Origin: Candidatus Latescibacterota bacterium
Lineage (GTDB): Bacteria; Latescibacterota; UBA2968
Assembly (NCBI GenBank): GCA_022824945.1
Contig: JAJDYX010000039.1
Coordinates: 164,611 to 228,610, forward strand
Direction: 5' to 3'
DNA length: 64,000 bases
The notes under the pieces were generated by a model. The model was not told the origin of the DNA, did no database searches, and saw only the letters and a program-made list of their open reading frames with translations. The position numbers and the translations under genes are program-made. Shown here in pieces: positions 16,046 through 25,042 of the stretch (position 1 is the first letter of the stretch; every line of letters begins with the position of its first letter).

Positions 16046-17089
16046 ATGTCAAATCAAGTGTAAGAGAAGAAGGTCGCTTGGTTTAACAGAGCCAAACCGT
16101 TAGGTGCAGACGCGTTCGAGATATTTCAGCAGGCCAGACGTGTGTTTATTGGTTATCCATTGATTAGAGAAGATGTGAATTTTGACCCAAACGCGCTTTG
16201 CTCTTGTCTCGTTAACCCTTTAATTTGTCCGGATGATAAATGGGATTACTACAAACCAAGTGGACGAAAAGGGGGGATGTACAGCACGAACCGTAATTTC
16301 ATCCCCAGCGTAAAGGAGGGTTCAATTGTCGTCATCCCTCGCTCAGAGGAAGGTGCTATTTATGTTGGTCGCATCAGCGGCCCGTTCGAGATTATCAATT
16401 CACCGAGTTGGGGAGGAGATTATCAAAGTCTTCGGTCGCGTCAGGGGGAAGATTGGCAAAAAGATAACAAATACATCGCACAAGTCGCACAAGGCTGGCC
16501 GGTAGCTGGAGGATATAAGCGTTTTGATCTGTCCCTTGTTCCAGGATGGATGCGTCATTCAATGTTTGGCCAGTCAACTTTTGGTAGATTCAAAGATTGC
16601 CACCCGCTTGATGCGAACACGACAGCTTGGGGCGTGTTTGATCAAATCCTTAAAGGCGAATATCAAGTTTCGACGTCGTGGACGTGTGATCTTAAGGAAA
16701 TCAAGCGACGTCTCGTTGATACGATGACTGCAAACGCGTTCGAGAATCTCATTGTCTCATTGCTTCAGCTCAAGTACCCGGACGAAATTTGGCACCAGAC
16801 TGGCGGTCCCGGCGATGGCGGGATTGACGGGCTTGGAAGCGATGAAAACGGCAATGTTGTCGGTCTAATGCAGGCCAAACTCTACGATGATGGCACTCAA
16901 CCTTTAAATTTGGGTGATCTGGGCCACAAAGTCTCACTGAGGCGCTACGCGGCGATTCTTGTCCAAAAAAAACGAAATCCGCCTAACGATGGAACGGAGT
17001 TTCTGGACTTAGAAAGGATTGCGAGAGCGATTCTCCGCCACTGGCAGGCTCTGCCGCAGGCACGCGCCATGCGCATTGGGGAAGAGTAA
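16046..17089 (+). pseudogene. Mrr-like restriction endonuclease, broken by an early nonsense codon
   Basis: ATG 16046 (AGAAGGA upstream) gives MSNQV, then TAA at 16061-16063; the same frame continues without interruption (EKKVAWFNRAKPLGADAF...) to 17089. A CAA-to-TAA change is the simplest explanation. Translation could restart at GTG 16142, giving 315 aa. The N-terminal half holds a beta-rich segment (GSIVVIPRSEEGAIYVGRI) like target-recognition barrels; the C-terminal half is a PD-(D/E)XK nuclease of Mrr type: AFENLIVSLLQL (Glu201), GDGGIDGLG (Asp229), LMQAKL (Gln244, Lys246), numbered from GTG 16142. It probably cleaves modified or foreign DNA. Sequencing error cannot be excluded. Confidence 0.75.
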
Positions 17090-17117
17090 AGTTCTATATT
17101 CGGTAAGGTTGCGATAA

Positions 17118-17189
17118 GTCGAGAGAGAAGGCATGCCGTTCGAACAGTTTATTATGCTGGCAACGGTCAAGAGAGCGTCGGCGATTGAG
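17118..17189 (+). pseudogene. Remnant of the RHH antitoxin gene
   Basis: The stretch from GAGAGAGAAGGCATGCCGTT to GCGTCGGCGATTGAG aligns with 15658-15725 in the intact RHH gene (protein segment GM-LEQFIMLA). Start and end are missing. It lies just before the nuclease-nitrilase gene, so copies of one antitoxin flank the Mrr-like gene. Confidence 0.7.
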
Positions 17190-17203
17190 AATTGAGAGGA
17201 GCT

Positions 17204-19510
17204 ATGATCCCAACAGAAATCAAACGGACACATATCTTGGAAGCCCTGAAACGCATCAGCCGAGAGGGCGTTCCACCGCGGAGGATCAGCCGGGGGTATT
17301 GTCTGGTGAAAGCTGGGCATCATTTTCCTCCGAAGTACACCATTGCCTTGGCTCACGAGATAGCTACCGGAAAGTTTCTGTCCTCAAATGAGTTTTCAGG
17401 TGGCTCCGAGTCCAATGGTTTTCTCAAAACTCACGGCTTTGATGTGGTTGAGTGCAATTGCGGCTGTAGCCTTCAGTTAGGCTCAATCACGTCCCCGTCT
17501 GGCTCATCCGTAAAGAAAATACCTGCGAATCCATCCACACGTCATTCTGAGCGGTGTCCAGACTGTAAGATACGAGTCCGTGAACTTCTGGAGCGTATAT
17601 ATGGGACGTGCCTGCAGAACCACAAGTTTTCTTGGTCAACACACCTCTCCTCCTATGCAGGAACCTCCATCTTCCCAGTTCTACGGAAAGTGGTAAAGGT
17701 CTTGGAATCATACCGGGGCTTCGACTTTGAAGATTTCGTAAGAGCCAAAACGGTGGCACCCTGTGACTTTTGGGTTCCTGACCCCGGTTTCATTGTGGAG
17801 TTCGATGAGAGCCAGCATTTTACAATTCCCCGGAAGTTGGTGCTTTCCGCGTACCCAAATGACCTCCTTGTGAGATTCTCCAGAGGTCGCTGGATTTCTC
17901 TATGTGAGAAGCACAATGCCAGGGACAACGATCCGCCTTACCGTGACGAGCAGCGGGCATGGTATGATACACTGAGAGACATTATCCCCTCACTTGAAGG
18001 ACTTCAGCCAACTGTGAGAATATACGCCTCCGATTACGCCTGGTGTTCACTCAATCCCGATAACAGTAACGATCTGCAACAGTTCTCCGACATTGCATTT
18101 CAGGGTGGTGCTCCAGCCCAACGGACGATGGTGAGAACCAATACTCACGTTGCTTCATCGCCATCCATCCTGCGGGTAGCCTTGGTCTTTCCTAAAGTAA
18201 AAAAGGGATCATCGCACGGTGTTCCACCGAGTGGAGAGGAATCCCAAAAATCCAACGTGCCCACTCTTGACTTATTCGCTGGCGAGGCCGTTGACTTCGT
18301 ACTCTTTCCGGAAGGTTACATCTCCTCATCTGATCGTATGCGGATTGATCAGCTATCGAAGCTTGCATCGGACCTGGGTACTCCGTTGTTGGTCGGTGCG
18401 GTGGACAGTTGTGTTGACTCAACAGGTTGCATGGCCGACTGGCAAGTTCTACTTCGTTTTGATCCCGATGGTTCCTCGTCCCACCTATATACGAAACATT
18501 CCACAGCCGAAGCTGTCGCCTTTGAGAAGCCGGATTGGGAGCCAAACGTCATGCTCCCAACCTTCGAATTGAGTGGTGTGAGAGCCGGGGCGACCATTTG
18601 CCACGATCACTATTTGGGTCTGCTCCCGCGCTTTCTCGCTCAGCGCGGTGCCTATGTGTGGGTGAATCCAAGTTACGACAATGTTAAAGATATCAAGTGG
18701 TCGTCGATCTTGCGCTTAAGGGCGGTAGAAAATCGCTTCTTCTCTCTTTGCACACTACATGACAACGTCAAAAAAAGGGAAAGGACCCATCCCTTTGCTT
18801 TCTCTCCAGATGGAAATGAACTCTTGGGAAGAAAAGTGGGTTGCGCAGTTGTAAGGCCGCTATCGGAATGCAAGGATCCAGGAATATATGTAGTTGATCT
18901 CGATATGAGTACGATCGAAAAACCGCTGGACTGGTGCCTAATCCCGCGTGTCAAAAGGCGTCCTCGGCGAAGTGGTCCCAACGCAAAGCCTAAGCTTGTT
19001 AGGGCTACATTGGTGGAAGAACAACCTGCCATCTATGGGTGTTCAGGCTGGCAACAAATCAAGGAGCCTGGACAATCTGTTGAGACTGATCATGGCTGTG
19101 TGTACGTAGGGATAGTAATGAAAGAACAGATTCTGGATGCGACTAAGTGCTTTCGCATTCTGGACCGTGCGAAGGATATGGGATGCACTCCGATCATCTG
19201 GAACGCTTGGGATGAACTTCCAACCGATTCGGCGTGCTTGGCAACGCTCATGATGGGCAGAGCAATTGAATGCTGTGCGCCAGTATTGGTCTCGGATAGA
19301 GTGGAGATTCATGAATTGATTGAATTATCTAATCGCAACAAAATTCCCGCTCGAAGGACTGTGGAAGCGTCCGGAGAGGTGATAGTGGATATTAGATATG
19401 CCTGGGGTCTGGAGAATGCGTTTAATATGGTCACCGACAACATTCCCTCTCAATATATGAAAGGGCGAGCATTGAACCGTTACCGGAGACTTGCTAAATT
19501 ACGTCCATAG
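17204..19510 (+). CDS. Multidomain protein: DNA-binding-like domain + VSR/PD-(D/E)XK-like nuclease + nitrilase; candidate defence protein
   Basis: A 768-aa protein from ATG 17204 (GAGAGGA upstream). Residues 8-82 (HILEALKRISREGVPPRR, PPKYTIALAHE, FSGGSESNGFL) resemble the N-terminal DNA-binding module of ScoMcrA-like HNH endonucleases. Cys84/86/88 and Cys118/121 may bind zinc. Residues ~125-265 include CDFWVPDPGFIVEFDESQHF and DEQRAWYDTLRD, a VSR/DUF559-like nuclease pattern with Asp188 and Glu199. Residues ~322-570 form a carbon-nitrogen hydrolase domain with its catalytic triad: FPEGY (Glu370), LYTKHS (Lys431), ATICHDHY (Cys466), and LRLRAVENRFF. Residues 600-768 are unrecognised. Neighbours are Mrr-like, toxin-antitoxin and methylase genes. 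Function is inferred, not known; no close family is recalled. Confidence 0.75.
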   Translation: MIPTEIKRTHILEALKRISREGVPPRRISRGYCLVKAGHHFPPKYTIALAHEIATGKFLSSNEFSGGSESNGFLKTHGFDVVECNCGCSLQLGSITSPSGSSVKKIPANPSTRHSERCPDCKIRVRELLERIYGTCLQNHKFSWSTHLSSYAGTSIFPVLRKVVKVLESYRGFDFEDFVRAKTVAPCDFWVPDPGFIVEFDESQHFTIPRKLVLSAYPNDLLVRFSRGRWISLCEKHNARDNDPPYRDEQRAWYDTLRDIIPSLEGLQPTVRIYASDYAWCSLNPDNSNDLQQFSDIAFQGGAPAQRTMVRTNTHVASSPSILRVALVFPKVKKGSSHGVPPSGEESQKSNVPTLDLFAGEAVDFVLFPEGYISSSDRMRIDQLSKLASDLGTPLLVGAVDSCVDSTGCMADWQVLLRFDPDGSSSHLYTKHSTAEAVAFEKPDWEPNVMLPTFELSGVRAGATICHDHYLGLLPRFLAQRGAYVWVNPSYDNVKDIKWSSILRLRAVENRFFSLCTLHDNVKKRERTHPFAFSPDGNELLGRKVGCAVVRPLSECKDPGIYVVDLDMSTIEKPLDWCLIPRVKRRPRRSGPNAKPKLVRATLVEEQPAIYGCSGWQQIKEPGQSVETDHGCVYVGIVMKEQILDATKCFRILDRAKDMGCTPIIWNAWDELPTDSACLATLMMGRAIECCAPVLVSDRVEIHELIELSNRNKIPARRTVEASGEVIVDIRYAWGLENAFNMVTDNIPSQYMKGRALNRYRRLAKLRP

Positions 19511-19555
19511 GACAATAACCATGAGAACCATGAGTCTTTACCAAGGAGACATGAC

Positions 19556-19768
19556 ATGATTGCTGTCCATTTACCTTCTGAGATTGAGCAGCGTATTGCC
19601 GATCTTGCTGCCCGTACCGGGCGCACCAAGAATTTCTACATTGAGGAAGCTATTTTGGAATATCTGGATGAACTGGAAGAGAAATATCTGGCCTTAGATC
19701 GCCTGGAGAATCCCGGCAAGCGTTGGACTTTAGACGAGATGGAGCAAGGCATTGACATGGACCGTTGA
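19556..19768 (+). CDS. RelB/CopG-type antitoxin (ribbon-helix-helix)
   Basis: A 70-aa protein opening MIAVHLPSEIEQRIADLA then GRTKNFYIEEAILEYLDELE, the RHH fold of type II antitoxins that dimerise, bind the operon promoter and neutralise the toxin by the C-terminal tail. AAGGAGAC lies just before the start. The end overlaps the toxin start by 17 bp, the usual antitoxin-first arrangement. It sits between the nuclease-nitrilase gene and the methylase. Confidence 0.88.
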   Translation: MIAVHLPSEIEQRIADLAARTGRTKNFYIEEAILEYLDELEEKYLALDRLENPGKRWTLDEMEQGIDMDR

Positions 19769-20018
19769 GTTTGATGATCGCGCCGCAAAAGATCTGCGCA
19801 AGTTGGATAAACAAGCCCAGCGCGATATCCTCCGCTATCTTCGTGAACGCATCGCCACCAATGAAGACCCACGCCGGTTTGGCAGACCTTTATCTGGAAA
19901 TTTCGCTGGTCTATGGCGTTATCGAATTCGTGACTATCGCCTGATCTGCAATATTGAAGATGACCGATTAGTAGTACTGGTTTTGCATACCGGTCATCGA
20001 AGGGATGTTTACGGTTAA
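19752..20018 (+). CDS. RelE/ParE family toxin
   Basis: An 88-aa toxin starting at TTG 19752 (MTWTVEFDDRAAKDLRKLDK), a typical RelE/ParE opening, with RRFGRPLSGNFAGLWRYRIR and YRLICNIEDDRLVVLVLHTGHRRDVY, the core strands and basic C-terminus of the fold. RelE toxins cleave mRNA in the ribosome A site; ParE members poison gyrase, and sequence alone does not separate them here. The start lies inside the antitoxin gene, so the two are co-translated. Confidence 0.9.
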   Translation: MTWTVEFDDRAAKDLRKLDKQAQRDILRYLRERIATNEDPRRFGRPLSGNFAGLWRYRIRDYRLICNIEDDRLVVLVLHTGHRRDVYG

Positions 20019-20041
20019 ATGAAACAGATCTCGGATAAAGT

Positions 20042-21175
20042 ATGATGCGAAATGATCTTAATGTGCCTCACACAGAAGGAATCAAATACGCGGGATCTAA
20101 GTTGAAGCTTCTTCCGCATATTTTGCAACTGGTCAAGAAGGTTGATGCTGAGACGGTTTTGGACGGGTTTTCGGGGACGACGAGGGTGTCGCAGGCGCTC
20201 GCGAGGCTGGGTTATACGGTTGTTTGCAATGATGTTGCGGTGTGGTCGAAGGTTTTTGGGATGTGTTATTTGCTGAATAAAAAGAGGCGAGAGGATTACC
20301 AACCGCTTATTGATCACCTCAATGCGCTTTCGCCTGTGGATGGGTGGTTCACGGAGCACTATGGAGGGCAGCCCAATAACGGATGTGCGATACAGCGGGA
20401 TGGGCGCAAGAAGCCGTGGCAAATACACAATACCCGCAAGTTAGACGCGATTCGGGAGAAGATTGACGCGCTGAAGCTCGATCCGGTTGATGAGGCTGTG
20501 GCACTTACGAGTCTGATTTTGGCGCTGGATCGCGTGGATAGTAGTTTGGGGCATTTTGTTTCTTATCTGAAGGACTGGTCGCCGCGCTCTTATAAGGAGC
20601 TTGTGCTGAAGGTGCCAGATGTTTTTCGGTCATCTGGGGAACATCAGGTATTTCAAAGGGATATTTTTGATCTCGTTCCCGATATATCCGTTGATCTGGC
20701 GTATTTCGATCCGCCTTATGGATCGAATAACGAGAAGATGCCGCCGTCGCGGGTGCGATATGCTTCGTATTACCATGTGTGGACGAGTGTGATTTGTGCG
20801 GATAAACCGGCTCTTTTTGGGAGGGCCAATCGCCGCAGGGATACGTCGGATACTGTGGCGGCGTCTGTTTTTGAGGAGTTTCGGCGGGGTGATGGGGGGC
20901 GCTTTATCGCGGTTGAGGCGATTGAGAATTTGATCGCGGAGACGCGCGCGCGGTGGATTATTCTGTCGTACAGTTCTGGCGGGCGGGCGACTGCCAGGGC
21001 GTTGAATGATGTGATGCGGCGCAATGGCGAGATAGTAGATGTGGTCGCGCTCAATTACAAGAAGAATGTGATGGCGGGGATGAAGTGGACGAATGAATGG
21101 TTGAGGGATGCTGAGGAACTGAACCGGGAGTTTTTGTTTTTGCTGGAGAAGACAGATCGCGGATTGAGCGGATGA
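20042..21175 (+). CDS. DNA adenine methylase (D12 class N6-adenine methyltransferase)
   Basis: A 377-aa methyltransferase: GIKYAGSKLKLLPHI and LDGFSGTTRVSQAL form the SAM-binding region, and LAYFDPPYGSNN contains the catalytic DPPY motif of N6-adenine methylases. The length exceeds Dam (about 280 aa) and suits a restriction-associated or phage-type enzyme. No cognate restriction gene is directly adjacent; the Mrr-like pseudogene and nuclease-nitrilase protein are 1-4 kb upstream. The start ATG 20042 (or 20045) follows the toxin gene by 23 bp. The last codons run into an interspersed CGCGGATGA-type repeat. Recognition sequence cannot be read from the protein. Confidence 0.88.
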   Translation: MMRNDLNVPHTEGIKYAGSKLKLLPHILQLVKKVDAETVLDGFSGTTRVSQALARLGYTVVCNDVAVWSKVFGMCYLLNKKRREDYQPLIDHLNALSPVDGWFTEHYGGQPNNGCAIQRDGRKKPWQIHNTRKLDAIREKIDALKLDPVDEAVALTSLILALDRVDSSLGHFVSYLKDWSPRSYKELVLKVPDVFRSSGEHQVFQRDIFDLVPDISVDLAYFDPPYGSNNEKMPPSRVRYASYYHVWTSVICADKPALFGRANRRRDTSDTVAASVFEEFRRGDGGRFIAVEAIENLIAETRARWIILSYSSGGRATARALNDVMRRNGEIVDVVALNYKKNVMAGMKWTNEWLRDAEELNREFLFLLEKTDRGLSG

Positions 21176-21198
21176 AGGGATGAACGCGGATTAAGGCG
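21160..21198 (+). repeat. GCGGATGAACGCGG-type interspersed short repeat
   Basis: GCGGATTGAGCGGATGAAGG followed by GATGAACGCGGATTAAGG straddles the stop codon of the methylase. It is related to copies near 14785, 32085, 35763 and 58999. Confidence 0.6.
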
Positions 21199-21261
21199 GC
21201 CAAATCGGTCAAATAGACATTAAGTAAACAATCAGTCCAAACCTATCACTCAGATTTTTTT

Positions 21262-22008
21262 ATGTCTCCAATTCTCTTTGAATACGGGCCAATTCGCATC
21301 GGCGTTTATGGCGTGATGCTCGCGGTTGGTTTGCTTTGTGCGTCGTGGGTGCTTAAGCGCGAGTTTCGGCGTCGCGGTCTTGATCCCACGCTGTCAGACC
21401 GCATTGCATTTGCCGCTGTGATCGGCGGTATTGTGGGGAGTAAAATTTTTCACGTTTTTGAGTATCCCCACGCTTTTGTGGCGGATCCTTTTGGTACGAT
21501 TTTTTCTTCTGTGGGTTGGGCCTGGTATGGTGGGTTTTTAGGCGGGGCTGCGACAGTACTTTTCTGGCTTCGCCGATATAACGCGCTCGATTGGCCCGCT
21601 GTGGATGCGATTGCGCCAGCTCTTGTGGTGGGGTACTTTTTTGGGCGAGGGGGATGTGAGCTGTCGGGCGATGGATGTTATGGTATTCCCACGGATCTGC
21701 CCTGGGGCATGGCTTATCCCAATGGTCTTGTGCCCACGCTCGATTTTGTGCATCCGACGCCGATTTACGAGATGATTCAGATGGTTTGTATTTTCGGGAT
21801 TCTTTTGGCTTTGCGCGATCGTCTCAGACCCGGTAGGATTTTTGGTCTTTATCTCGTTTTGATGGCTGTTGCCCGCTTTTTTGTCGAGTTTGTGCGTCTC
21901 ACGCCCGAGGTTTTTATGGGGCTTACGGTGCATCAATGGGTCAGTATTGGTCTTGTGGTTATAGGGGTTTATCTCATCCATCTGCGCCGGAGAAGGCCTC
22001 AGAATTGA
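21262..22008 (+). CDS. lgt: Prolipoprotein diacylglyceryl transferase
   Basis: A 248-aa membrane enzyme with seven predicted helices. Diagnostic pieces are YGVMLAVGLLCASWVLKR at the N-terminus, GWAWYGGFLGG (the YGG of the Lgt core), GYFFGRGGCELSGDGCYG (the GRxGCFxxGCCyG-like signature) and HPTPIYEM (the HPTxLYE motif). It moves diacylglycerol from phosphatidylglycerol to the lipobox cysteine of lipoproteins, of which this window encodes many. No strong ribosome site is seen. cysS follows 34 bp downstream in the same direction. Confidence 0.93.
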   Translation: MSPILFEYGPIRIGVYGVMLAVGLLCASWVLKREFRRRGLDPTLSDRIAFAAVIGGIVGSKIFHVFEYPHAFVADPFGTIFSSVGWAWYGGFLGGAATVLFWLRRYNALDWPAVDAIAPALVVGYFFGRGGCELSGDGCYGIPTDLPWGMAYPNGLVPTLDFVHPTPIYEMIQMVCIFGILLALRDRLRPGRIFGLYLVLMAVARFFVEFVRLTPEVFMGLTVHQWVSIGLVVIGVYLIHLRRRRPQN

Positions 22009-22042
22009 CAAAATTATGATCTCGGTTTATTTTTGAACTCAC

Positions 22043-23551
22043 ATGGATATTCGATTTTACAATACGCTGACGAATCGCGAAGAAGTTTTTGAGCCGCTCG
22101 ATCCTCCAAATGTGGCGATGTATTCCTGTGGTCCAACGGTGTACGATTTTGCCCATATCGGCAATTTCAAGTCTTTTTTGTTTTCCGATGTGCTCCGTCG
22201 CTTTCTCGATTTGGCCGGTTATAATGTTATCCATGTGATGAATATTACCGATGTGGGGCATATGACGGACGACGATGTGGCCGATGCGACTGGCGAGGAC
22301 AAAATCGCGGTGGCTGTGCGCAAGCTCAAGGAGGAAAAGAAGTCGGGCAAGTTGCCCGATGGTGCGATTTCTAATCCCGATGATCCGTTTGCGGTGGCGC
22401 AATATTTTACGGATGCTTTTGTCGAAGATGCGCGTTTGCTGGGTATTAAAGTGGCGCACGACTATCCGCGCAATATGCCGCGTCCCACGGAACATATCGA
22501 TGCCATACAGGTGATGATTCAGAAGCTGTTGGACAAGGGCCACGCCTATGTTGCCGACGATGGTGTGGTTTATTTTAGTGTTGACTCGTTTCCCGGATAC
22601 GGCCGTTTGTCGGGCAATGATCTCGATCAACTCATTGAGGGTTCTGGTGGCCGCGTGCTTGAAGAACACCAGGCGATCAAGCGCAATCCCGCTGATTTCT
22701 TTTTGTGGAAGTCCGATCCATCTCATATCATGAAATGGCCTTCTCCGTGGGGTGAGGGGTATCCGGGCTGGCACATCGAGTGTTCGGCTATGGCGATGAA
22801 GATGCTGCGGCGCGAGGTTATCGATATTCACACTGGGGGTGAGGATAATATTTTTCCGCACCACGAATGCGAGATTGCTCAGTCGTGTTGTGCGACGGGG
22901 CATTCGCATTTTGCCAGGTACTGGATTCACTCGCGCTATTTAATGGCCGAAGGCGAGAAGATGTCCAAGAGCAAGGGCAATTTTTTTACGGTGCGCGATG
23001 TGCTCGAGGGCAAGGTGACCGGGCGTCCTGTTCATCCTTCGGTTTTGCGTTACGAACTCATTAAGACGCATTATCGCACGCAGACGAATTTTACGAAAAA
23101 GGGCGTTCGTGATTCGGCCAATGCCGTGCGAAGATTTCACGAGTTTGGGCAGGGGCTGGCCCAGGCGGCGAATGGCAATGTGACGGAGGTGGGCAACGAT
23201 CATCCCGTTATTGCCGATTTTCTCAGTGCGCTGTCCAGCGATCTCAATATCAGTGCAGCACTTGCGGTTGTGCATAACTGGATGGGGCAAGAGGTAGATG
23301 ACCCGTCCGAAGCGCTGGATGTGTTTGACAAGATCAATAGCGTGCTGGGGATTGCCGATCTTTCGGGATTGGTCAAGACTGATTCATCGGATGATACAGA
23401 TACCAGCGAGGCGATTTGCAAACAGATTGATGAGGCCCGCACGTCCAAAGATTACGATACCGCTGATCGTCTGCGTCAGGAACTTATCGATGCGGGCTAT
23501 GAGGTTCGCACTGCGCCGGAGGGGACGGTTGCTATAAAGCAGTTGGCGTAG
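22043..23551 (+). CDS. cysS: Cysteine--tRNA ligase
   Basis: A 502-aa class I aminoacyl-tRNA synthetase. [19 protein letters not shown] provides the zinc-ligand Cys29 and the HIGN motif (38-41); WHIEC (Cys247) and PHHECE supply further zinc ligands; [10 protein letters not shown] (306-310) is the KMSKS loop. There is an insert after [12 protein letters not shown] (residues ~75-115, Lys/Asp-rich), which occurs in a subset of bacterial CysRS enzymes and makes the protein slightly longer than E. coli CysS (461 aa). Essential for translation. Confidence 0.96.
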   Translation: MDIRFYNTLTNREEVFEPLDPPNVAMYSCGPTVYDFAHIGNFKSFLFSDVLRRFLDLAGYNVIHVMNITDVGHMTDDDVADATGEDKIAVAVRKLKEEKKSGKLPDGAISNPDDPFAVAQYFTDAFVEDARLLGIKVAHDYPRNMPRPTEHIDAIQVMIQKLLDKGHAYVADDGVVYFSVDSFPGYGRLSGNDLDQLIEGSGGRVLEEHQAIKRNPADFFLWKSDPSHIMKWPSPWGEGYPGWHIECSAMAMKMLRREVIDIHTGGEDNIFPHHECEIAQSCCATGHSHFARYWIHSRYLMAEGEKMSKSKGNFFTVRDVLEGKVTGRPVHPSVLRYELIKTHYRTQTNFTKKGVRDSANAVRRFHEFGQGLAQAANGNVTEVGNDHPVIADFLSALSSDLNISAALAVVHNWMGQEVDDPSEALDVFDKINSVLGIADLSGLVKTDSSDDTDTSEAICKQIDEARTSKDYDTADRLRQELIDAGYEVRTAPEGTVAIKQLA

Positions 23552-23570
23552 AAGAAGGTGGATGACTTTT

Positions 23571-24542
23571 ATGACTTTTCCGATTACCCGCATGCGCCGT
23601 TTGCGCCAGAGTGAGACTACGCGCCGAATGGTGCGCGAAAATTATGTGCGCGTTGACGATTTGATTATGCCCCTGTTTGTGTGCCCGGGTAGAGGCGTTA
23701 AAAAAGAAATTGGGTCTATGCCGGGCAACCATCAGATGTCGATAGATGTCGTGGTTGAGGCGTGTAGAGAAATTGCCGATTTGGGCATTCCCGCGGTGAT
23801 TCTGTTTGGGATTCCCGATCACAAAGACGCGCGGGGAACTGGGGCTTATTGCGATGATGGTATTATTCAGCGTGCGATATCTGCGATTAAAGAAACTACG
23901 CCTGATCTCTATGTGATTACAGATGTGTGTTTATGCGAATATACGGATCACGGGCATTGTGGTGTGATTGTGGCTAACGATGTGCATAATGATGAGACGG
24001 TTGATCTGCTTGTCAAAGAATCCCTTTCCCATGTTCGCGCGGGCGCAGATATGGTTGCGCCTTCTGATATGATGGATGGCCGGGTTGGGGCTATTCGCTC
24101 TGCTCTGGATGCCCAGGGGTTTGACCATATACCTATCATGGCATATTCGGCCAAATACTGCTCGAGTTTTTACGGTCCATTCCGAGAGGCTGCGGAGTCT
24201 GCGCCGCAATTTGGCGATCGCCGATCCTATCAGATGGATCCGGCAAATGGCGACGAGGCCATGCGAGAAGTGGCTCTGGATATCGAGGAGGGCGCGGATA
24301 TCGTTATGATCAAGCCCGCATTGCCCTATCTGGATATTATTTACCGGGTGAAAACAGAGTTTGGCGTGCCGGTTGCCGCGTACAATGTCAGCGGCGAGTT
24401 TGCGATGCTCAAAGCTGCTTTCGCAAATGGCTGGCTGGATGAAGTCCGGGTGCGAGACGAGGTTCTGGTGAGTATTAAACGCGCGGGCGCAGATCTTATT
24501 CTGACCTATTTTGCGCGCGATATTGCGCGGGTGTTGAGGTGA
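23571..24542 (+). CDS. hemB: Delta-aminolevulinic acid dehydratase (porphobilinogen synthase)
   Basis: A 323-aa Hem[15 protein letters not shown] carries the zinc-binding cysteines (Cys120, 122, 130), [14 protein letters not shown] holds the first Schiff-base Lys195, and [10 protein letters not shown] the second, Lys248. It condenses two 5-aminolevulinates to porphobilinogen in tetrapyrrole synthesis, relevant to the heme, c-type cytochrome and cobalamin functions elsewhere in the window. ATG 23571 is chosen because AGGTGG at 23556-23561 abuts an alternative ATG at 23562 and is correctly spaced for 23571. cysS lies just upstream and sufE just downstream. Confidence 0.95.
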   Translation: MTFPITRMRRLRQSETTRRMVRENYVRVDDLIMPLFVCPGRGVKKEIGSMPGNHQMSIDVVVEACREIADLGIPAVILFGIPDHKDARGTGAYCDDGIIQRAISAIKETTPDLYVITDVCLCEYTDHGHCGVIVANDVHNDETVDLLVKESLSHVRAGADMVAPSDMMDGRVGAIRSALDAQGFDHIPIMAYSAKYCSSFYGPFREAAESAPQFGDRRSYQMDPANGDEAMREVALDIEEGADIVMIKPALPYLDIIYRVKTEFGVPVAAYNVSGEFAMLKAAFANGWLDEVRVRDEVLVSIKRAGADLILTYFARDIARVLR

Positions 24543-24550
24543 GAGGTTTT

Positions 24551-24970
24551 ATGGATATTACGATTGATCGCATTATGCAAAATTTTGATGTTCTCACAGA
24601 TTGGGAAGATCGCTACCGGTATATTATTGAACTCGGTCGCAAGTTGCCGCCTTTTGATGAGAAATACAAAGTTGATGATAATCTGGTGCGGGGATGTGTG
24701 AGCCAGGTGTGGCTCGTGACCGATGTTCGAGATGACGATCCCCCTGTGATCGAATTTCGCGCAGATAGCGATGCGCAGATTGTCAAGGGGCTGGTCGCTA
24801 TTTTGTTGTCGCTGTATTCGGGCAAGACCGCTCGAGAGATTCTCACGGCTGATATTCGCAGTATTTTTGAAAAGCTTGAGCTCGCCAAGCATCTCAGTAT
24901 CAACCGCGCCAATGGCTTTGCCTCTATGGTCAAGCGCATTCACGAACTCGCGCTTGCCACAGCGGCATAG
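24551..24970 (+). CDS. sufE: Cysteine desulfuration protein SufE
   Basis: A 139-aa SufE-like protein with the conserved sulfur-accepting Cys49 in VRGCVSQVW, after a helical N-terminus (FDVLTDWEDRYRYIIELG). SufE takes persulfide sulfur from cysteine desulfurase SufS and passes it to the SufBCD scaffold for Fe-S cluster building. No other suf genes are in the window. The ATG at 24551 follows GAGAGG; the gene starts 8 bp after hemB and ends before an intrinsic terminator. Confidence 0.92.
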   Translation: MDITIDRIMQNFDVLTDWEDRYRYIIELGRKLPPFDEKYKVDDNLVRGCVSQVWLVTDVRDDDPPVIEFRADSDAQIVKGLVAILLSLYSGKTAREILTADIRSIFEKLELAKHLSINRANGFASMVKRIHELALATAA

Positions 24971-24983
24971 GGTGAGAAATAAT

Positions 24984-25024
24984 AAAAAGGGCCTTTGAGA
25001 GATAAACTCATAGGCCCTTTTTTA
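24984..25024 (+). terminator. Intrinsic terminator after sufE
   Basis: AAAAAGGGCCT (24984-24994) and AGGCCCTTTTTT (25012-25023) form an 11-bp stem with T-run; the A-run on the other side lets it also serve the convergent folE2 gene. Confidence 0.9.
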
Positions 25025-25042
25025 TTTGAATATTATATGTTA

